From an uncultured Jeotgalicoccus sp. (GTDB taxonomy: Bacteria > Bacillota > Bacilli > Staphylococcales > Salinicoccaceae): a stretch of 14,647 bases of DNA. The notes under the pieces were generated by a model, which worked only from the letters and a program-made list of their open reading frames with translations, searched no databases and had not been told where the DNA came from. The stretch is from the NCBI GenBank assembly GCA_947631305.1, contig CANRKV010000022.1, forward strand, positions 1-14,647. The letters are read 5' to 3'. Both the position numbers and the translations under genes were made by a program. The stretch's first letter is position 1; each line of letters opens with the position of its first letter. Positions 1-7,721 of the stretch are shown here, piece by piece.

Positions 1-627
1 AAAGATACGGAGCGTTCGTTGGCTTCGGTTCAGGAAGTTACGGAAGAAAACGTTGAACATGGCGTTGTTCAAACCGTGCAAACAGGTGGTTTAATGGCAT
101 CAGCTCAGACAAACCGCACCAGCACTTATGAATTTGAAGTGCTTAAAGCCAACAAAAAAGCTGTTTTGAACTCCACATATTCGCCTTTCTTTATTGAAAA
201 AGACAAGTTTTATAGACCCTTCGGCGAAGTCAAAATTAACGATGAGGCTTATATGCTGGTTAAGCAGAAAAACAACGGCGATATTTTAATTGTTGCCGGT
301 GATGGGCAAATTTATAATCATATCGGGCGCATGGTTGATGGTCGTTTGGCGATTTTGAGATCAGATATTTTTATAGAGCCTGAAGATGTCCGTTTATCGC
401 CTGCGGTTGAAACCGTAACCGATGTTGAAAATAATGTCGGCGGATTTGAGCTTTATTATGCTGGTCTTGAAGATGATGAAATGACTTTTTCTTATTCCAC
501 ACTCGGACCAGACGGCGAAACGGAAACTTATAGCTTTCCGGTTGACGAACGCTTTGTTGAAATTGAAGACTTAGCCTTTGAAGTTTTGGAAGTTGATTAT
601 AACAACATCACTTTTGTCTTGAACTAA
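1..627 (+). CDS. Hypothetical protein, 5'-truncated by window edge
   Basis: The reading frame is open from the first base of the window, so the true start lies upstream. A TTG at 19 is an in-frame possible start but has no clear ribosome binding site, and I do not treat it as the start. The visible ~208 residues have no signal peptide or membrane segment. They are acidic toward the C-terminus and rich in short beta-type stretches (GDILIVAGDGQIYNHIG; FEVLEVDYNNITFVLN at the very end). I recognise no family. The gene stops just before a bidirectional terminator and converges with the next gene. Base composition matches the AT-rich right-hand part of the window rather than its immediate neighbours, so it is probably host or element backbone. 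Confidence 0.75.
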   Translation, partial: KDTERSLASVQEVTEENVEHGVVQTVQTGGLMASAQTNRTSTYEFEVLKANKKAVLNSTYSPFFIEKDKFYRPFGEVKINDEAYMLVKQKNNGDILIVAGDGQIYNHIGRMVDGRLAILRSDIFIEPEDVRLSPAVETVTDVENNVGGFELYYAGLEDDEMTFSYSTLGPDGETETYSFPVDERFVEIEDLAFEVLEVDYNNITFVLN

Positions 628-642
628 AAATTTTCACACAAA

Positions 643-674
643 AAAACAGCGTTCCCGTAAGGGAGCGCTGTTTT
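643..674. terminator. Bidirectional rho-independent terminator
   Basis: A 14-bp stem (AAAACAGCGTTCCC / GGGAGCGCTGTTTT, one G-T wobble) closes on a GTAA loop. A-runs on the left and T-runs on the right give a U-tract in either direction. It sits between two convergent genes ending at 627 and 693, so it can stop both transcripts. Confidence 0.88.
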
Positions 675-692
675 ATTCATAGTAATAGTGGC

Positions 693-1511
693 TCAGAGCC
701 GCCCTTTATAGGCGGCTTTCTTGTTGGGCGAGACCCAGTGGCCTCGTTTGAGACCAATTACCCACCCTATAGACATTTCCACGAAGCAATTACTCTTCGT
801 GACATTCCAGAACGCGTCTGGAATGACTTTTGCGCCAGCACGCACCACTAATGAGTGCGATTTGGCAAAAAAGTTATGTCTATACTCAAAACCTCCTCCG
901 AAAAGGAGGCCCGAGCCCTTATGGCTGACGTACCTTACGTACGCCTGGCCGTCTTCATCAGTTACTTCATCAACCAACTGTTTGTGTTGGTCAAAGATGT
1001 AACCGGCCTCTCCGTAGAGAGAGAGGCAATTTTTCCACGGGCGGGGGTAGATCAGATTCACATGCAGAGCCGCGGAGGCCATGTATGTGAAATAATGATC
1101 TCCTGCATCAAGACTTTCGTCATTTTGCTGACGATAGCTCAATGCCACGTTGGCTCTGTATGACAGGTGTTTCCCATCATAACGTAAGCCAACGCCACCT
1201 TCCGGCGAGAAATGTTCCTCGCGGGAGATGTAATTTGCCCCGGCGAAGATCTCAATGCCGATACCGGTGACCTTGGAAATTTCCAAGATCTCCCCGTCAT
1301 CGGCGAAGCGAACAACTTGGAAATATTCCTTGTTGTTCAGTTTTTTAGCATAGTCTATCACCGTGGGGTGATAAACTACGCTGTCTTGTTGTGCCACCGT
1401 GTCCGCAACGGCAGTCGTAAGACTGTCGGTGGGTACAGTGGCGTTTGCCGGGTTCATATTGGCCGCGGAAAAAAGGGCGGCAGCGATTAAGAAAAGACAA
1501 TTCTTTTTCAT
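693..1511 (-). CDS. Outer-membrane beta-barrel-like exported protein, Bacteroidetes style
   Basis: 272 residues. A signal peptide is clear: MKKN, a hydrophobic core, then an A-N-A cleavage site after residue 24. The mature part starts with a short Thr/Ser/Asp stretch, then from about residue 80 alternates hydrophobic and polar residues with aromatic-rich strands (GVGLRYDGKHLSYRANVAL; LSLYGEAGYIF; GLLFGGGFEYRHNFF), as in small outer-membrane barrels. It does not end in the usual aromatic residue, so a barrel is inferred. It lies 95 bp downstream of the lipoprotein gene on the same strand, probably one unit. Upstream of the ATG there is only an A/T-rich leader with no Shine-Dalgarno sequence, as is usual in Bacteroidetes and unlike the right-hand genes. 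The composition is more G+C-rich than genes from 3638 on. I cannot name a function. Confidence 0.8.
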   Translation of the reverse strand: MKKNCLFLIAAALFSAANMNPANATVPTDSLTTAVADTVAQQDSVVYHPTVIDYAKKLNNKEYFQVVRFADDGEILEISKVTGIGIEIFAGANYISREEHFSPEGGVGLRYDGKHLSYRANVALSYRQQNDESLDAGDHYFTYMASAALHVNLIYPRPWKNCLSLYGEAGYIFDQHKQLVDEVTDEDGQAYVRYVSHKGSGLLFGGGFEYRHNFFAKSHSLVVRAGAKVIPDAFWNVTKSNCFVEMSIGWVIGLKRGHWVSPNKKAAYKGRL

Positions 1512-1606
1512 ATCGTAGTGTTTTTTTTTTATTTTTATTTATTCCCGATTATTGTTTTACTTCAAGCACACCGTCGGGTTACCGTTGTGTTGAATAAGTA
1601 GAGTGT

Positions 1607-3151
1607 TTACCGCAGCTGGAAGCTTCCGGACGGCGTAACGACGGTCATAACGTCGTCACTCATGGTTGCGCTATACCCTGCGGGGTAAAGCGTTGACCAG
1701 CCCCAAAGCCCCATATCAAAGGTTGCTATGGCAGCTCTGTCGGCACCGTCGCTCCAGAAGTAGTAGCTTACACTACTATCAAAGTAGATGTAAGCCGGGC
1801 GCCAACTGTTTCCATCCCACCAAGCACTGTTGTACTTCGTGGAATAGGTTCCACTTACGAAATTTCCCGAGAGGATAGTCTCAAGGGTTATTTCGTCGTT
1901 CATACCGACAACGCCGCACACGGCACCTTCTGATGTCGTCAGACACCATGCCTTAACGGCATACTGTCCGCCAACGTGGTCAGCGGGCGTGGTGCTAACG
2001 GCGAAACTCCTGATTTCACCCCATTCAGCCGGCGTATTTTTTTCAAATACTTTCGGCTGATCTTCCTGCTGTTCAGGTTCCTGTTCAGAAGGTGTGGGAT
2101 TAACCTGTTCCGGATCTTTCTCCGGTTCTACAGGCGTAACGTCAACGACGGGGTCGTCGTTGTCGTTATCTTTATCGGAGTCGTCGCCAGTGGCGGGGTC
2201 GTCGCCAGCGGGTTCGTCGCCAGCGGGGTCGTCAGACGGCTCGTCAGCGGGGTCGTCGTCGCCAGTGGCGGGTTCGTCAGACGGCTCGTCAGCGGGGTCG
2301 TCATCAGACGGCTCGTTGTCAACGGCGGGGTCGTCGTCGCCAGTGGCGGGTTCGTCAGACGGCTCGTCAGCGGGGTCGTCGTCGGGATTGAGGTCAGGCA
2401 CATCCGGTGTTACCACCGTGGTGTCTTTCGGCTCGGGTTGAACCGAGTCGTTTCTTTCCACGCGCAAAATGCGCGAGAAAGAAACCTCAACCTCTTTCTC
2501 TTTAGATTCCCATTCAACGCCGTTCTCATGATAGGCGTTGACAATGACATTCAATTTTATATGAATATCATTTTGAATGGAATCTTCCGTTTCATTCAAA
2601 GAGCTTTCTAAGCTCTCAAATTTAACGGAAGAAATCTCGGCGTATCCGAGGGTGTCTTCCCCCAAGATACCCTTTTCATTTTTTACAGACACCTTAACGG
2701 TATCGGTATCAAACGAAAAAGCATATTCCCGGTTGGATTTCCTCAGCTCAAGGCCACCCTCTTTAACAGAGGTCGTATCCAAAGCTGATGCTTTTTCCTC
2801 GGTTTCAATGACTCCCAGCTCTTCTTTGCTGGAAACGTAACGAGTTGCTGGTACGTTCCAACTCATTAAAGAGTTGGTGGCCACCCGACGCTCAGTCGCG
2901 TCGGCGGAGGAGGAACTCAACTCCACAACGTTGAGTTGCTCAACGTTGAGAGTGGAGTCTTCTATTTCAACTCCATACGAGAAGCTCGTACGGAGAAGAA
3001 TAGAATTCTCCTCTACCACTGTGTCGCGTTGTGCAGGCACAGCGATAGTCTTCAGATCTCCTCCCAACCCCTCACTTTCGCAAGAGCTCATCAAAAAGCC
3101 GCAAATAAAAAGGCTGGCGGCTGCGATTAAGTAATTGCTTACTTGTTTCAT
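1607..3151 (-). CDS. Large lipoprotein with acidic low-complexity linker, Bacteroidetes style
   Basis: 514 residues. The N-terminus is a lipoprotein signal: hydrophobic core then MSSC with the lipidated Cys at 24, followed by Glu/Ser/Glu/Gly as in surface-exported Bacteroidetes lipoproteins. Residues ~30-235 are a Ser/Glu/Val-rich region of predicted beta character. Residues ~240-365 are a linker of repeated acidic Asp-Asp-Pro-Ala / Glu-Pro-Ser-Asp units, encoded by tandemly repeated DNA. Residues ~370-514 form a distinct aromatic-rich C-terminal domain (for example SAWWDGNSWRPAYIYF and SSVSYYFWSDGAD). No family recognised. The start is the only one that gives a signal peptide. There is no Shine-Dalgarno, only a long A/T leader. 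It is the upstream gene of a pair with the barrel-like protein. The linker likely spaces the C-terminal domain from the membrane. Confidence 0.8.
   Translation of the reverse strand: MKQVSNYLIAAASLFICGFLMSSCESEGLGGDLKTIAVPAQRDTVVEENSILLRTSFSYGVEIEDSTLNVEQLNVVELSSSSADATERRVATNSLMSWNVPATRYVSSKEELGVIETEEKASALDTTSVKEGGLELRKSNREYAFSFDTDTVKVSVKNEKGILGEDTLGYAEISSVKFESLESSLNETEDSIQNDIHIKLNVIVNAYHENGVEWESKEKEVEVSFSRILRVERNDSVQPEPKDTTVVTPDVPDLNPDDDPADEPSDEPATGDDDPAVDNEPSDDDPADEPSDEPATGDDDPADEPSDDPAGDEPAGDDPATGDDSDKDNDNDDPVVDVTPVEPEKDPEQVNPTPSEQEPEQQEDQPKVFEKNTPAEWGEIRSFAVSTTPADHVGGQYAVKAWCLTTSEGAVCGVVGMNDEITLETILSGNFVSGTYSTKYNSAWWDGNSWRPAYIYFDSSVSYYFWSDGADRAAIATFDMGLWGWSTLYPAGYSATMSDDVMTVVTPSGSFQLR
2180..2390. 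repeat. Tandem/direct repeats encoding acidic linker
   Basis: This is a G/C-rich array inside the lipoprotein gene. The clearest pair is an exact 56-bp direct repeat at 2247-2302 and 2325-2380 (78-bp offset), with shorter degenerate copies to the left. All units stay in frame, giving Asp/Glu/Pro/Ala/Thr-rich peptide on the minus strand. The array is prone to copy-number change and to assembly collapse. Confidence 0.9.
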
Positions 3152-3305
3152 AATTTTTATTTTTTATTGTTTTTATTTTTTTATTTTAAAAAAACACCGC
3201 ATATGAAAAATCTTTTCATTTTTATAATAATAAACATAAGAAGATTTAACATAATAAGATGTTTACATTCTTAATGTATCATATTTTAAGCTCCCTTGCA
3301 ACAAA

Positions 3306-3361
3306 AAAATGCATTCCAAATGCATTTTGTCGCATTTTTTGGCAAAAAGTTATAAAAATGC
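3306..3361. repeat. Pair of A/T-rich stem-loops around ATGCAT
   Basis: The first is a 10-bp perfect stem, AAAATGCATT / AATGCATTTT, with a CCA loop (3306-3328). The second is an 8-bp stem, GCATTTTT / AAAAATGC (3332-3339 with 3354-3361), followed by a short T-run. They might act as weak terminators or protein-binding sites. No function is assigned. Confidence 0.6.
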
Positions 3362-3379
3362 CTTTTTGCTTAGCGCTCC

Positions 3380-3403
3380 CTTTCGGGTTCAAGTCCCACT
3401 GTT
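3380..3403 (+). other. tRNA 3'-end-like fragment
   Basis: The sequence GGGTTCAAGTCCCACTG and the following TTTACCA resemble a T-arm with the TTCAA loop motif plus an acceptor 3' half ending in CCA. The 5' side of the T-stem does not pair beyond GGG/CCC, the acceptor spacing is about two bases short of canonical, and no tRNA body precedes it. It could be a decayed attachment-site remnant or chance. Confidence 0.25.
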
Positions 3404-3413
3404 TACCAATTTT

Positions 3414-3445
3414 TTAACCCCCTATCTATACAGATAGGGGGTTAA
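3414..3445. repeat. Perfect 14-bp inverted repeat
   Basis: TTAACCCCCTATCT pairs perfectly with AGATAGGGGGTTAA around an ATAC loop. Flanking ACCA (left) and TGGT (right) could extend it imperfectly. No T-run follows the stem on either strand, so it is not an ordinary rho-independent terminator. Confidence 0.8.
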
Positions 3446-3462
3446 ATGGTGTCTTGCTCCTA

Positions 3463-3547
3463 AGCTTTGCGTTAATATCGCAAAGCTAACTCGCTTCGGT
3501 CACCGCTCTGTAACGCTTGCATCGGCGTCTATCGCCACCTCGCAAGC
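3463..3547. repeat. Two further stem-loops in the intergenic region
   Basis: The first is AGCTTTGCG / CGCAAAGCT (9 bp, 7-base loop, 3463-3487). The second is GCTTGC / GCAAGC (3515-3520 with 3542-3547), enclosing GGCG / CGCC. The phrase CGCAAAGCTAAC at 3479 and CGCAAGCTAAC at 3541 are near-duplicates. Together with the neighbouring hairpins this could be a structured RNA or the end of a mobile element. Confidence 0.55.
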
Positions 3548-3563
3548 TAACAATCGCGTAATT

Positions 3564-3606
3564 CACCAGTTAAAAAAGCGCCGTTAAGGCGCTTTTTTAA
3601 CTGGTG
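3564..3606. terminator. Bidirectional rho-independent terminator
   Basis: A perfect 19-bp stem (CACCAGTTAAAAAAGCGCC and its complement) closes on a GTTAA loop. The GC-rich top followed by T6 on each strand makes it a terminator in both directions. It lies 32 bases past the stop codon of the minus-strand ATPase-nuclease gene and is its likely transcript end. Confidence 0.88.
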
Positions 3607-3637
3607 ATGCTTATCTCACGGTTTCCGAGCTACATTT

Positions 3638-5878
3638 TTATTTTCCCAACTCGTCATCAGTTGTATCTTGAATCCTCTCAAGTTTTTTTTCTGAGATTCC
3701 TAATTTTTCTGCAAAACTCTTATTTCTTAATTTTGCTCTAGTTGCGATTTCTGAATAAGGAATCATTTCTTGATACAGGCTAGCTATAGGTGTCTCAACA
3801 TTTCCAATTGATAATATCTCTCCATTAGGATAAATACGATAATTTCCAAATGGAACTTTTTTCCATAATGATCTATTTAGATTGATTAAGTCAAGTTTTT
3901 CCCCTATAAGAAACCCAAAAAATTGCGTAAATTGTCTAGGGTGTCTTGAATAATTTGCAATTAATGTAGCATATCTAGCAATTTGATCGGTATATTGCGA
4001 TAAATCAACATCGGGAGATTTAAATTCTATCAATATACATTTGCTCTCTTCTGGAAATAAAAATATATCTGGCCGCTGTCTTAAATATGTTTCTTTAGTT
4101 ATACCTACCTCATTTAGAGCCTCATAAATATCAATATTATCTGCTAGTAATTTTTCTCCATTAATTATCAAATCTTCTAAGGGTATGTCAGAATAACCAT
4201 CAAAATGAACAAATTCCTCATTTAAAATCCACAAATCATTAGGAACCCCTTTCATTTTTCTTCTAAATATCAAATCATGAAAAATGGCTTCTTTTTGTTC
4301 ATGTATCATTTCTCCTCTGGCCTTTTTTTCTTTCCACTCACGTTGAATTTCCAACTCGTTCTGACGAGCTAGCTCTAATAATTTAACAACCATATCTCGC
4401 CGAATGATATACCGTGCGAGTTCATCTTTATTTTGTTGAGGAATTTTGTTCATTAATTTTTGGGAAACACTTTCAAATTTCTCTTTGTAATCCTTACTAC
4501 TAGGATTTAATTTTTGCATTTCCAAAGATTTTAGTTCTTCATATGTTTGGCGGATTTCTATATTTGCTTGCGCAAACTTACGAGCCTGTGCTTGAAAAAG
4601 CTTTTCAATAATTTCTTCTTCTGTATCATTGAATTCTATATCTGAAACTTCTGCAATTTCAATTGATATGCCATACTTTTCAGCAATTTTTTCAATATCT
4701 TTTTCGCGATTTTCTTTTAAACTTTGTATATCAGAATAATTTTTTTCCAAACTTTGATCTATCTTTTCTTTAATTTCATCCCAAAAAACATATTTATTTT
4801 CAGTATTAAATAATGAGCCAGTTTCTTCTCTGATTTCTTTTTCTGTTTGCTTTTTTGAAGGAAAATTAAAGCTTTCAACCATTTGATTAACAAATTCAGA
4901 ATTATTTAAAAGTTCACCACTTACACAAGAAATATATCTGTATCCCTCAAATTCTGAATCTTTTTTTATTGCAGTAAAATTAAATGGTTCGACAACAATG
5001 TTTTTACTACAAAGATATACACCATTTTGGTTAATATCCGAAGCAGATAATTTAAAACGATAAAATGACAACTCATAGACAGGATCTACAGGAAGCCAAT
5101 CTATTGTAATTTTTTTAGACGTAATACGTTTTATATCGGCCTGTTCCGTTTTTATCTTTATCTTATCCTCTTTATCAGGTGAAGGTATTGTATCTTTGTT
5201 AAAAATAAAAATACTCTTTTCTTGATTGTCTACCCTAACTTCAATTTTAATAGATTGATTATCCGATTTAGAGCCAAGCCACATACGAAGCAAAAAATGC
5301 TTTAAAACATCACGTTTTAAATTATCAATACTTTCAACATATTTAGCATAATAATCATTTTCTTTCTCATTAAGAAGGCCTGACATTGTTACACATGTCT
5401 TAGCATCAGTTTCATTTGAAATATTCATGATGTTATCCGAATATTCGCCATTTTTCTTCCAAGTCGCATTCAATCGTTTCCATTTGTCGCTTTCATAATA
5501 AATACTTTCAATATCAATTTGTCGGAAACGACAGAATATTTGTATTTTTCCCGTTCCTCGATTATTCAATCCTTTTGATTTTTCTCCCAAATCCTTAAAA
5601 CGTTCATGATTTGTCGATACAAATCCTAGACCATTATCACAAATAGAAACTGACAATAAATTATATTTAATGCGAGACGGATCTACTAAATCTGTTTCAC
5701 TCGAAAAATTCAGAGATAGTGTTATTTGAGGAATAAAATTAACTCCTGCATCTTGTCTTTGAATTATGGCATCTAATGAGTTAGTAAAAGCTTCTTTTAT
5801 TGGAGAAAAGGGATCTTTAGCTTTTCCTATAATTGAACATGAATTTTCAATAGTGATTTTTTGTTCTAAAATTTCCAT
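3638..5878 (-). CDS. GHKL (HATPase) ATPase fused to PD-(D/E)XK nuclease, candidate defence protein
   Basis: 746 residues. The N-terminus has the Bergerat fold motifs: N-box E29-A-F-T-N32-S-L-D35, G1 box D81-N-G-L-G85, and a G2-like lid N-N-R-G108-T-G-K111. Residues ~175-340 look like a transducer domain. A helical, probably coiled-coil region spans ~365-540. A C-terminal nuclease-type core follows: R-P-D604, then I-E618-F-K620, then a helix with Q632. That order is the PD-(D/E)XK signature. GHKL ATPases of the MutL/MORC type are known in restriction-type contexts, and single-protein ATPase-nucleases act in phage defence. Defence is therefore my inference, not shown. The start has AGGT about 8 bases upstream. 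It lies 97 bp downstream of a serine recombinase on the same strand and is strongly AT-rich. An exact named system was not recognised. Confidence 0.85.
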   Translation of the reverse strand: MEILEQKITIENSCSIIGKAKDPFSPIKEAFTNSLDAIIQRQDAGVNFIPQITLSLNFSSETDLVDPSRIKYNLLSVSICDNGLGFVSTNHERFKDLGEKSKGLNNRGTGKIQIFCRFRQIDIESIYYESDKWKRLNATWKKNGEYSDNIMNISNETDAKTCVTMSGLLNEKENDYYAKYVESIDNLKRDVLKHFLLRMWLGSKSDNQSIKIEVRVDNQEKSIFIFNKDTIPSPDKEDKIKIKTEQADIKRITSKKITIDWLPVDPVYELSFYRFKLSASDINQNGVYLCSKNIVVEPFNFTAIKKDSEFEGYRYISCVSGELLNNSEFVNQMVESFNFPSKKQTEKEIREETGSLFNTENKYVFWDEIKEKIDQSLEKNYSDIQSLKENREKDIEKIAEKYGISIEIAEVSDIEFNDTEEEIIEKLFQAQARKFAQANIEIRQTYEELKSLEMQKLNPSSKDYKEKFESVSQKLMNKIPQQNKDELARYIIRRDMVVKLLELARQNELEIQREWKEKKARGEMIHEQKEAIFHDLIFRRKMKGVPNDLWILNEEFVHFDGYSDIPLEDLIINGEKLLADNIDIYEALNEVGITKETYLRQRPDIFLFPEESKCILIEFKSPDVDLSQYTDQIARYATLIANYSRHPRQFTQFFGFLIGEKLDLINLNRSLWKKVPFGNYRIYPNGEILSIGNVETPIASLYQEMIPYSEIATRAKLRNKSFAEKLGISEKKLERIQDTTDDELGK

Positions 5879-5975
5879 AATCTACCTCACATTCTAAATT
5901 TATATAAACATTACTTAGTATTTTAGTACAATGCAAGGTTTTTATGTAATCAATAACACAATAGCTAAAACTTTA

Positions 5976-7583
5976 TCAAACTGTCATTGATTCCTCAGCC
6001 TCAATTTTATAGATTTCTAGCTTTTCAGACATATTTTCATATTCAGCGATGTCGTTTTTATCAAAATCAAACCAGTTGTTGGCATTTTTGAAATTAACGA
6101 GCTTGTCAAAAGGTTTTTGTAGTTTATAAATCAGTTTCTGCCCATCCAATTTACATTCGGCGAACATAAGCCTTAACAATTTATTTTGTTGTAATGGATT
6201 CGCCTGCTTCATAATTTGAGAAACACAAGTTGCAAGGTCTAAAAGCTCATCAACTGTATGTTGTATATCTTTGCTGATGTCCGCATATGTTGCAGCGGTA
6301 TTTTGTAATTTTTGTTTTTTGGCCGCGATATTAGCTTTTTCTTCTTGCCATTCCTCACGAGTTATATCACCCTCAAAAAACGAGTCCTTAACCCGTTGTT
6401 CTTTTGCCTCAAGTTTGTTTAAATCTTGTGTTATTTTGCGTTTCATTACCGCATTTGCCTCAGATTCTTCTAATAAACGTTTTTGTACGCATTTCTTCAG
6501 AAATTGCAAAATCTCTGGTTTTAATTTGATTTTGTTAAATATTTCATCATCAAGTTGTTTTAACAAAGTTATTTCGCTTACCAAGCCTTGGTTGCAGTTT
6601 CCTTTAGAATGTGTGCATCTTAAATATCTATAGATTCTACCGCTTTTCTTGGTATGAGTTTCCGAAGTTATTGTACAACCGCAATTTGCGCATTTTATTA
6701 ACCCACGAAATGCAAAAGGAATGCCTGCATATTCTTGTGTTTTGGTATGTATTTTTCCGCCAGAGAGCTTATTCTGAACTTGATCAAACAAATCCTTGGA
6801 AATAAGAGCGCCATGTATATGAGGCATTTTTTCACCTCGAATTACCATTTCACCATAATAAAAAGGATTTCTTAACATTGCATATATTGTTTCACGCCCG
6901 AGAGGTTTCTTTGTTTTAGAATGGGATGAAAATAAATTTTGATCTTGAGCAAACTTTTGCAGACCGTCTAAAGTATACAATCCGCTTGCATACAATTCAA
7001 ACATCTTTTTAACAGTTGGTCCACGATTCGGATCAATAATAATATTTTTATTGACGTTAAGATATCCGATAGGTGCTTTGCTTTGATATTTACCTAACGA
7101 CCAGTTATACATCATAGCCCTATTGACATTGTCTCGCAGATTGGACACGTAAAGTTTGCCGGATAAAATACCCATGTCCCAACGCATAATATCAGAAGAT
7201 GGACTGTTTCTAGTTAAGATTAATTCTTCTTTGCAAAAATGCAGGTCTGTTTTATCACTTAACAATAAATCATTAACTTCAGAGCATTCAGTAAAACGCC
7301 TTTGGAAACGGTCAATACAATGTACAACAATGGCGGTTTTTCGTTTCTGTCTTTTGGTAAAATCTAACATCTCCTTAAATTGTTTGCGTTTGCCATTCGT
7401 AGAGCTTTCAGTGACCTTATAACTTTTCACTATTGGAAGATTTATTCTTCTACAATAATTTTCCATAGCCACTGTTTGTGCATCTAGGGAAGCTCCGGGT
7501 TCTTGCTCTTTTGTTGAAACTCTTGCAAAAATTACGGCCTGAACACATGGCGAGGCTTTTGCATATTTAGAAATTTTTGCCAT
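5976..7583 (-). CDS. Large serine recombinase (site-specific integrase/transposase)
   Basis: 535 residues with the full large-serine-recombinase order. The resolvase-type catalytic domain has the nucleophile in A-R21-V-S23-T and the D-R92-F-Q-R-R arginine cluster. The recombinase domain is at about 168-270 (IGYLNVNKN; DLFDQVQNKL). The zinc ribbon has Cys 298/301 and 323/330 (CANCGC ... RCTHSKGNC). A coiled-coil insertion lies at about 370-430. Such enzymes cut and rejoin attP/attB sites and integrate or excise elements. The start is preceded by AAGGAG at good spacing. All catalytic residues I can check are present, so it should be active. It lies between a small unknown gene and the ATPase-nuclease, all on the minus strand, and is probably the mobility gene of this block. 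Its attachment sites were not identified. Confidence 0.93.
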   Translation of the reverse strand: MAKISKYAKASPCVQAVIFARVSTKEQEPGASLDAQTVAMENYCRRINLPIVKSYKVTESSTNGKRKQFKEMLDFTKRQKRKTAIVVHCIDRFQRRFTECSEVNDLLLSDKTDLHFCKEELILTRNSPSSDIMRWDMGILSGKLYVSNLRDNVNRAMMYNWSLGKYQSKAPIGYLNVNKNIIIDPNRGPTVKKMFELYASGLYTLDGLQKFAQDQNLFSSHSKTKKPLGRETIYAMLRNPFYYGEMVIRGEKMPHIHGALISKDLFDQVQNKLSGGKIHTKTQEYAGIPFAFRGLIKCANCGCTITSETHTKKSGRIYRYLRCTHSKGNCNQGLVSEITLLKQLDDEIFNKIKLKPEILQFLKKCVQKRLLEESEANAVMKRKITQDLNKLEAKEQRVKDSFFEGDITREEWQEEKANIAAKKQKLQNTAATYADISKDIQHTVDELLDLATCVSQIMKQANPLQQNKLLRLMFAECKLDGQKLIYKLQKPFDKLVNFKNANNWFDFDKNDIAEYENMSEKLEIYKIEAEESMTV

Positions 7584-7637
7584 TTTATATCTCCTTTTTA
7601 AGGTTTATTATGTCGTGAAAATTTGAGAATGTACGCG

Positions 7638-7653
7638 AAAAAATGCATTTTTT
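7638..7653. promoter_or_regulatory. 16-bp perfect palindrome upstream of serine recombinase
   Basis: AAAAAATGCATTTTTT lies about 55 bases upstream of the recombinase start codon, inside its 135-base leader. It could be an operator or part of a recombination site. A similar ATGCAT core recurs at 3310 and 3321, but A/T-rich palindromes of this kind arise easily. Confidence 0.35.
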
Positions 7654-7692
7654 GCTCTTTTTTGCTAATAATTTGCTGATTTTTCAACAAGT

Positions 7693-7721
7693 TAACCTTA
7701 TTTAAAAAATAAATGAGGTTA
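7693..7721 (-). terminator. Hairpin at the end of the 87-aa gene, weak terminator
   Basis: TAACCTTATTTA pairs with TAAATGAGGTTA (12 bp, one G-T wobble) around an A5 loop, overlapping the stop codon of the small minus-strand gene. On the minus strand the T-run is in the loop rather than after the stem, so termination is uncertain. Confidence 0.45.

Larger units (their letters stand above)
3152..3637. other. Gene-free hairpin-rich region
   Basis: No convincing gene is present in these ~490 bases. From left to right they hold the A/T-rich leader and presumably the promoter of the minus-strand lipoprotein gene (3152-~3290), a cluster of small A/T stem-loops (3306-3361), a tRNA-3'-end-like scrap (~3380-3403), a perfect 14-bp hairpin (3414-3445), two more hairpins (3463-3487 and 3515-3547) and a terminator (3564-3606). 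Composition changes around 3400, which suggests a junction between segments of different origin. Confidence 0.7.

Noticed and set aside
1976..2611. Long open frames on the + strand and a 91-codon minus-strand frame (2128-2403) across the acidic-linker repeat
   Set aside because: Repeated G/C-rich codons leave other frames open; they have no start signals, and their low-complexity Val/Gly/Ser or Thr/Pro products mirror the repeat of the real lipoprotein gene.
3370..3403. Complete tRNA gene
   Set aside because: Only a T-arm and acceptor-like 3' end are recognisable; there is no D-arm or anticodon arm and the acceptor spacing is off.
3414..3445. Terminator at the 14-bp perfect hairpin
   Set aside because: No T-run follows the stem on either strand.
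3411..3606. Integron attC site
   Set aside because: The hairpins recall attC symmetry and a GTTAAAT box occurs, but no matching RYYYAAC partner at the right place, no integrase gene and no cassette array.
5926..5936. Promoter suggested by GTACAATGCAA, which also occurs at 8801-8811
   Set aside because: At this site it points opposite to the genes on either side; two copies of an 11-base A/T-rich word are weak evidence.
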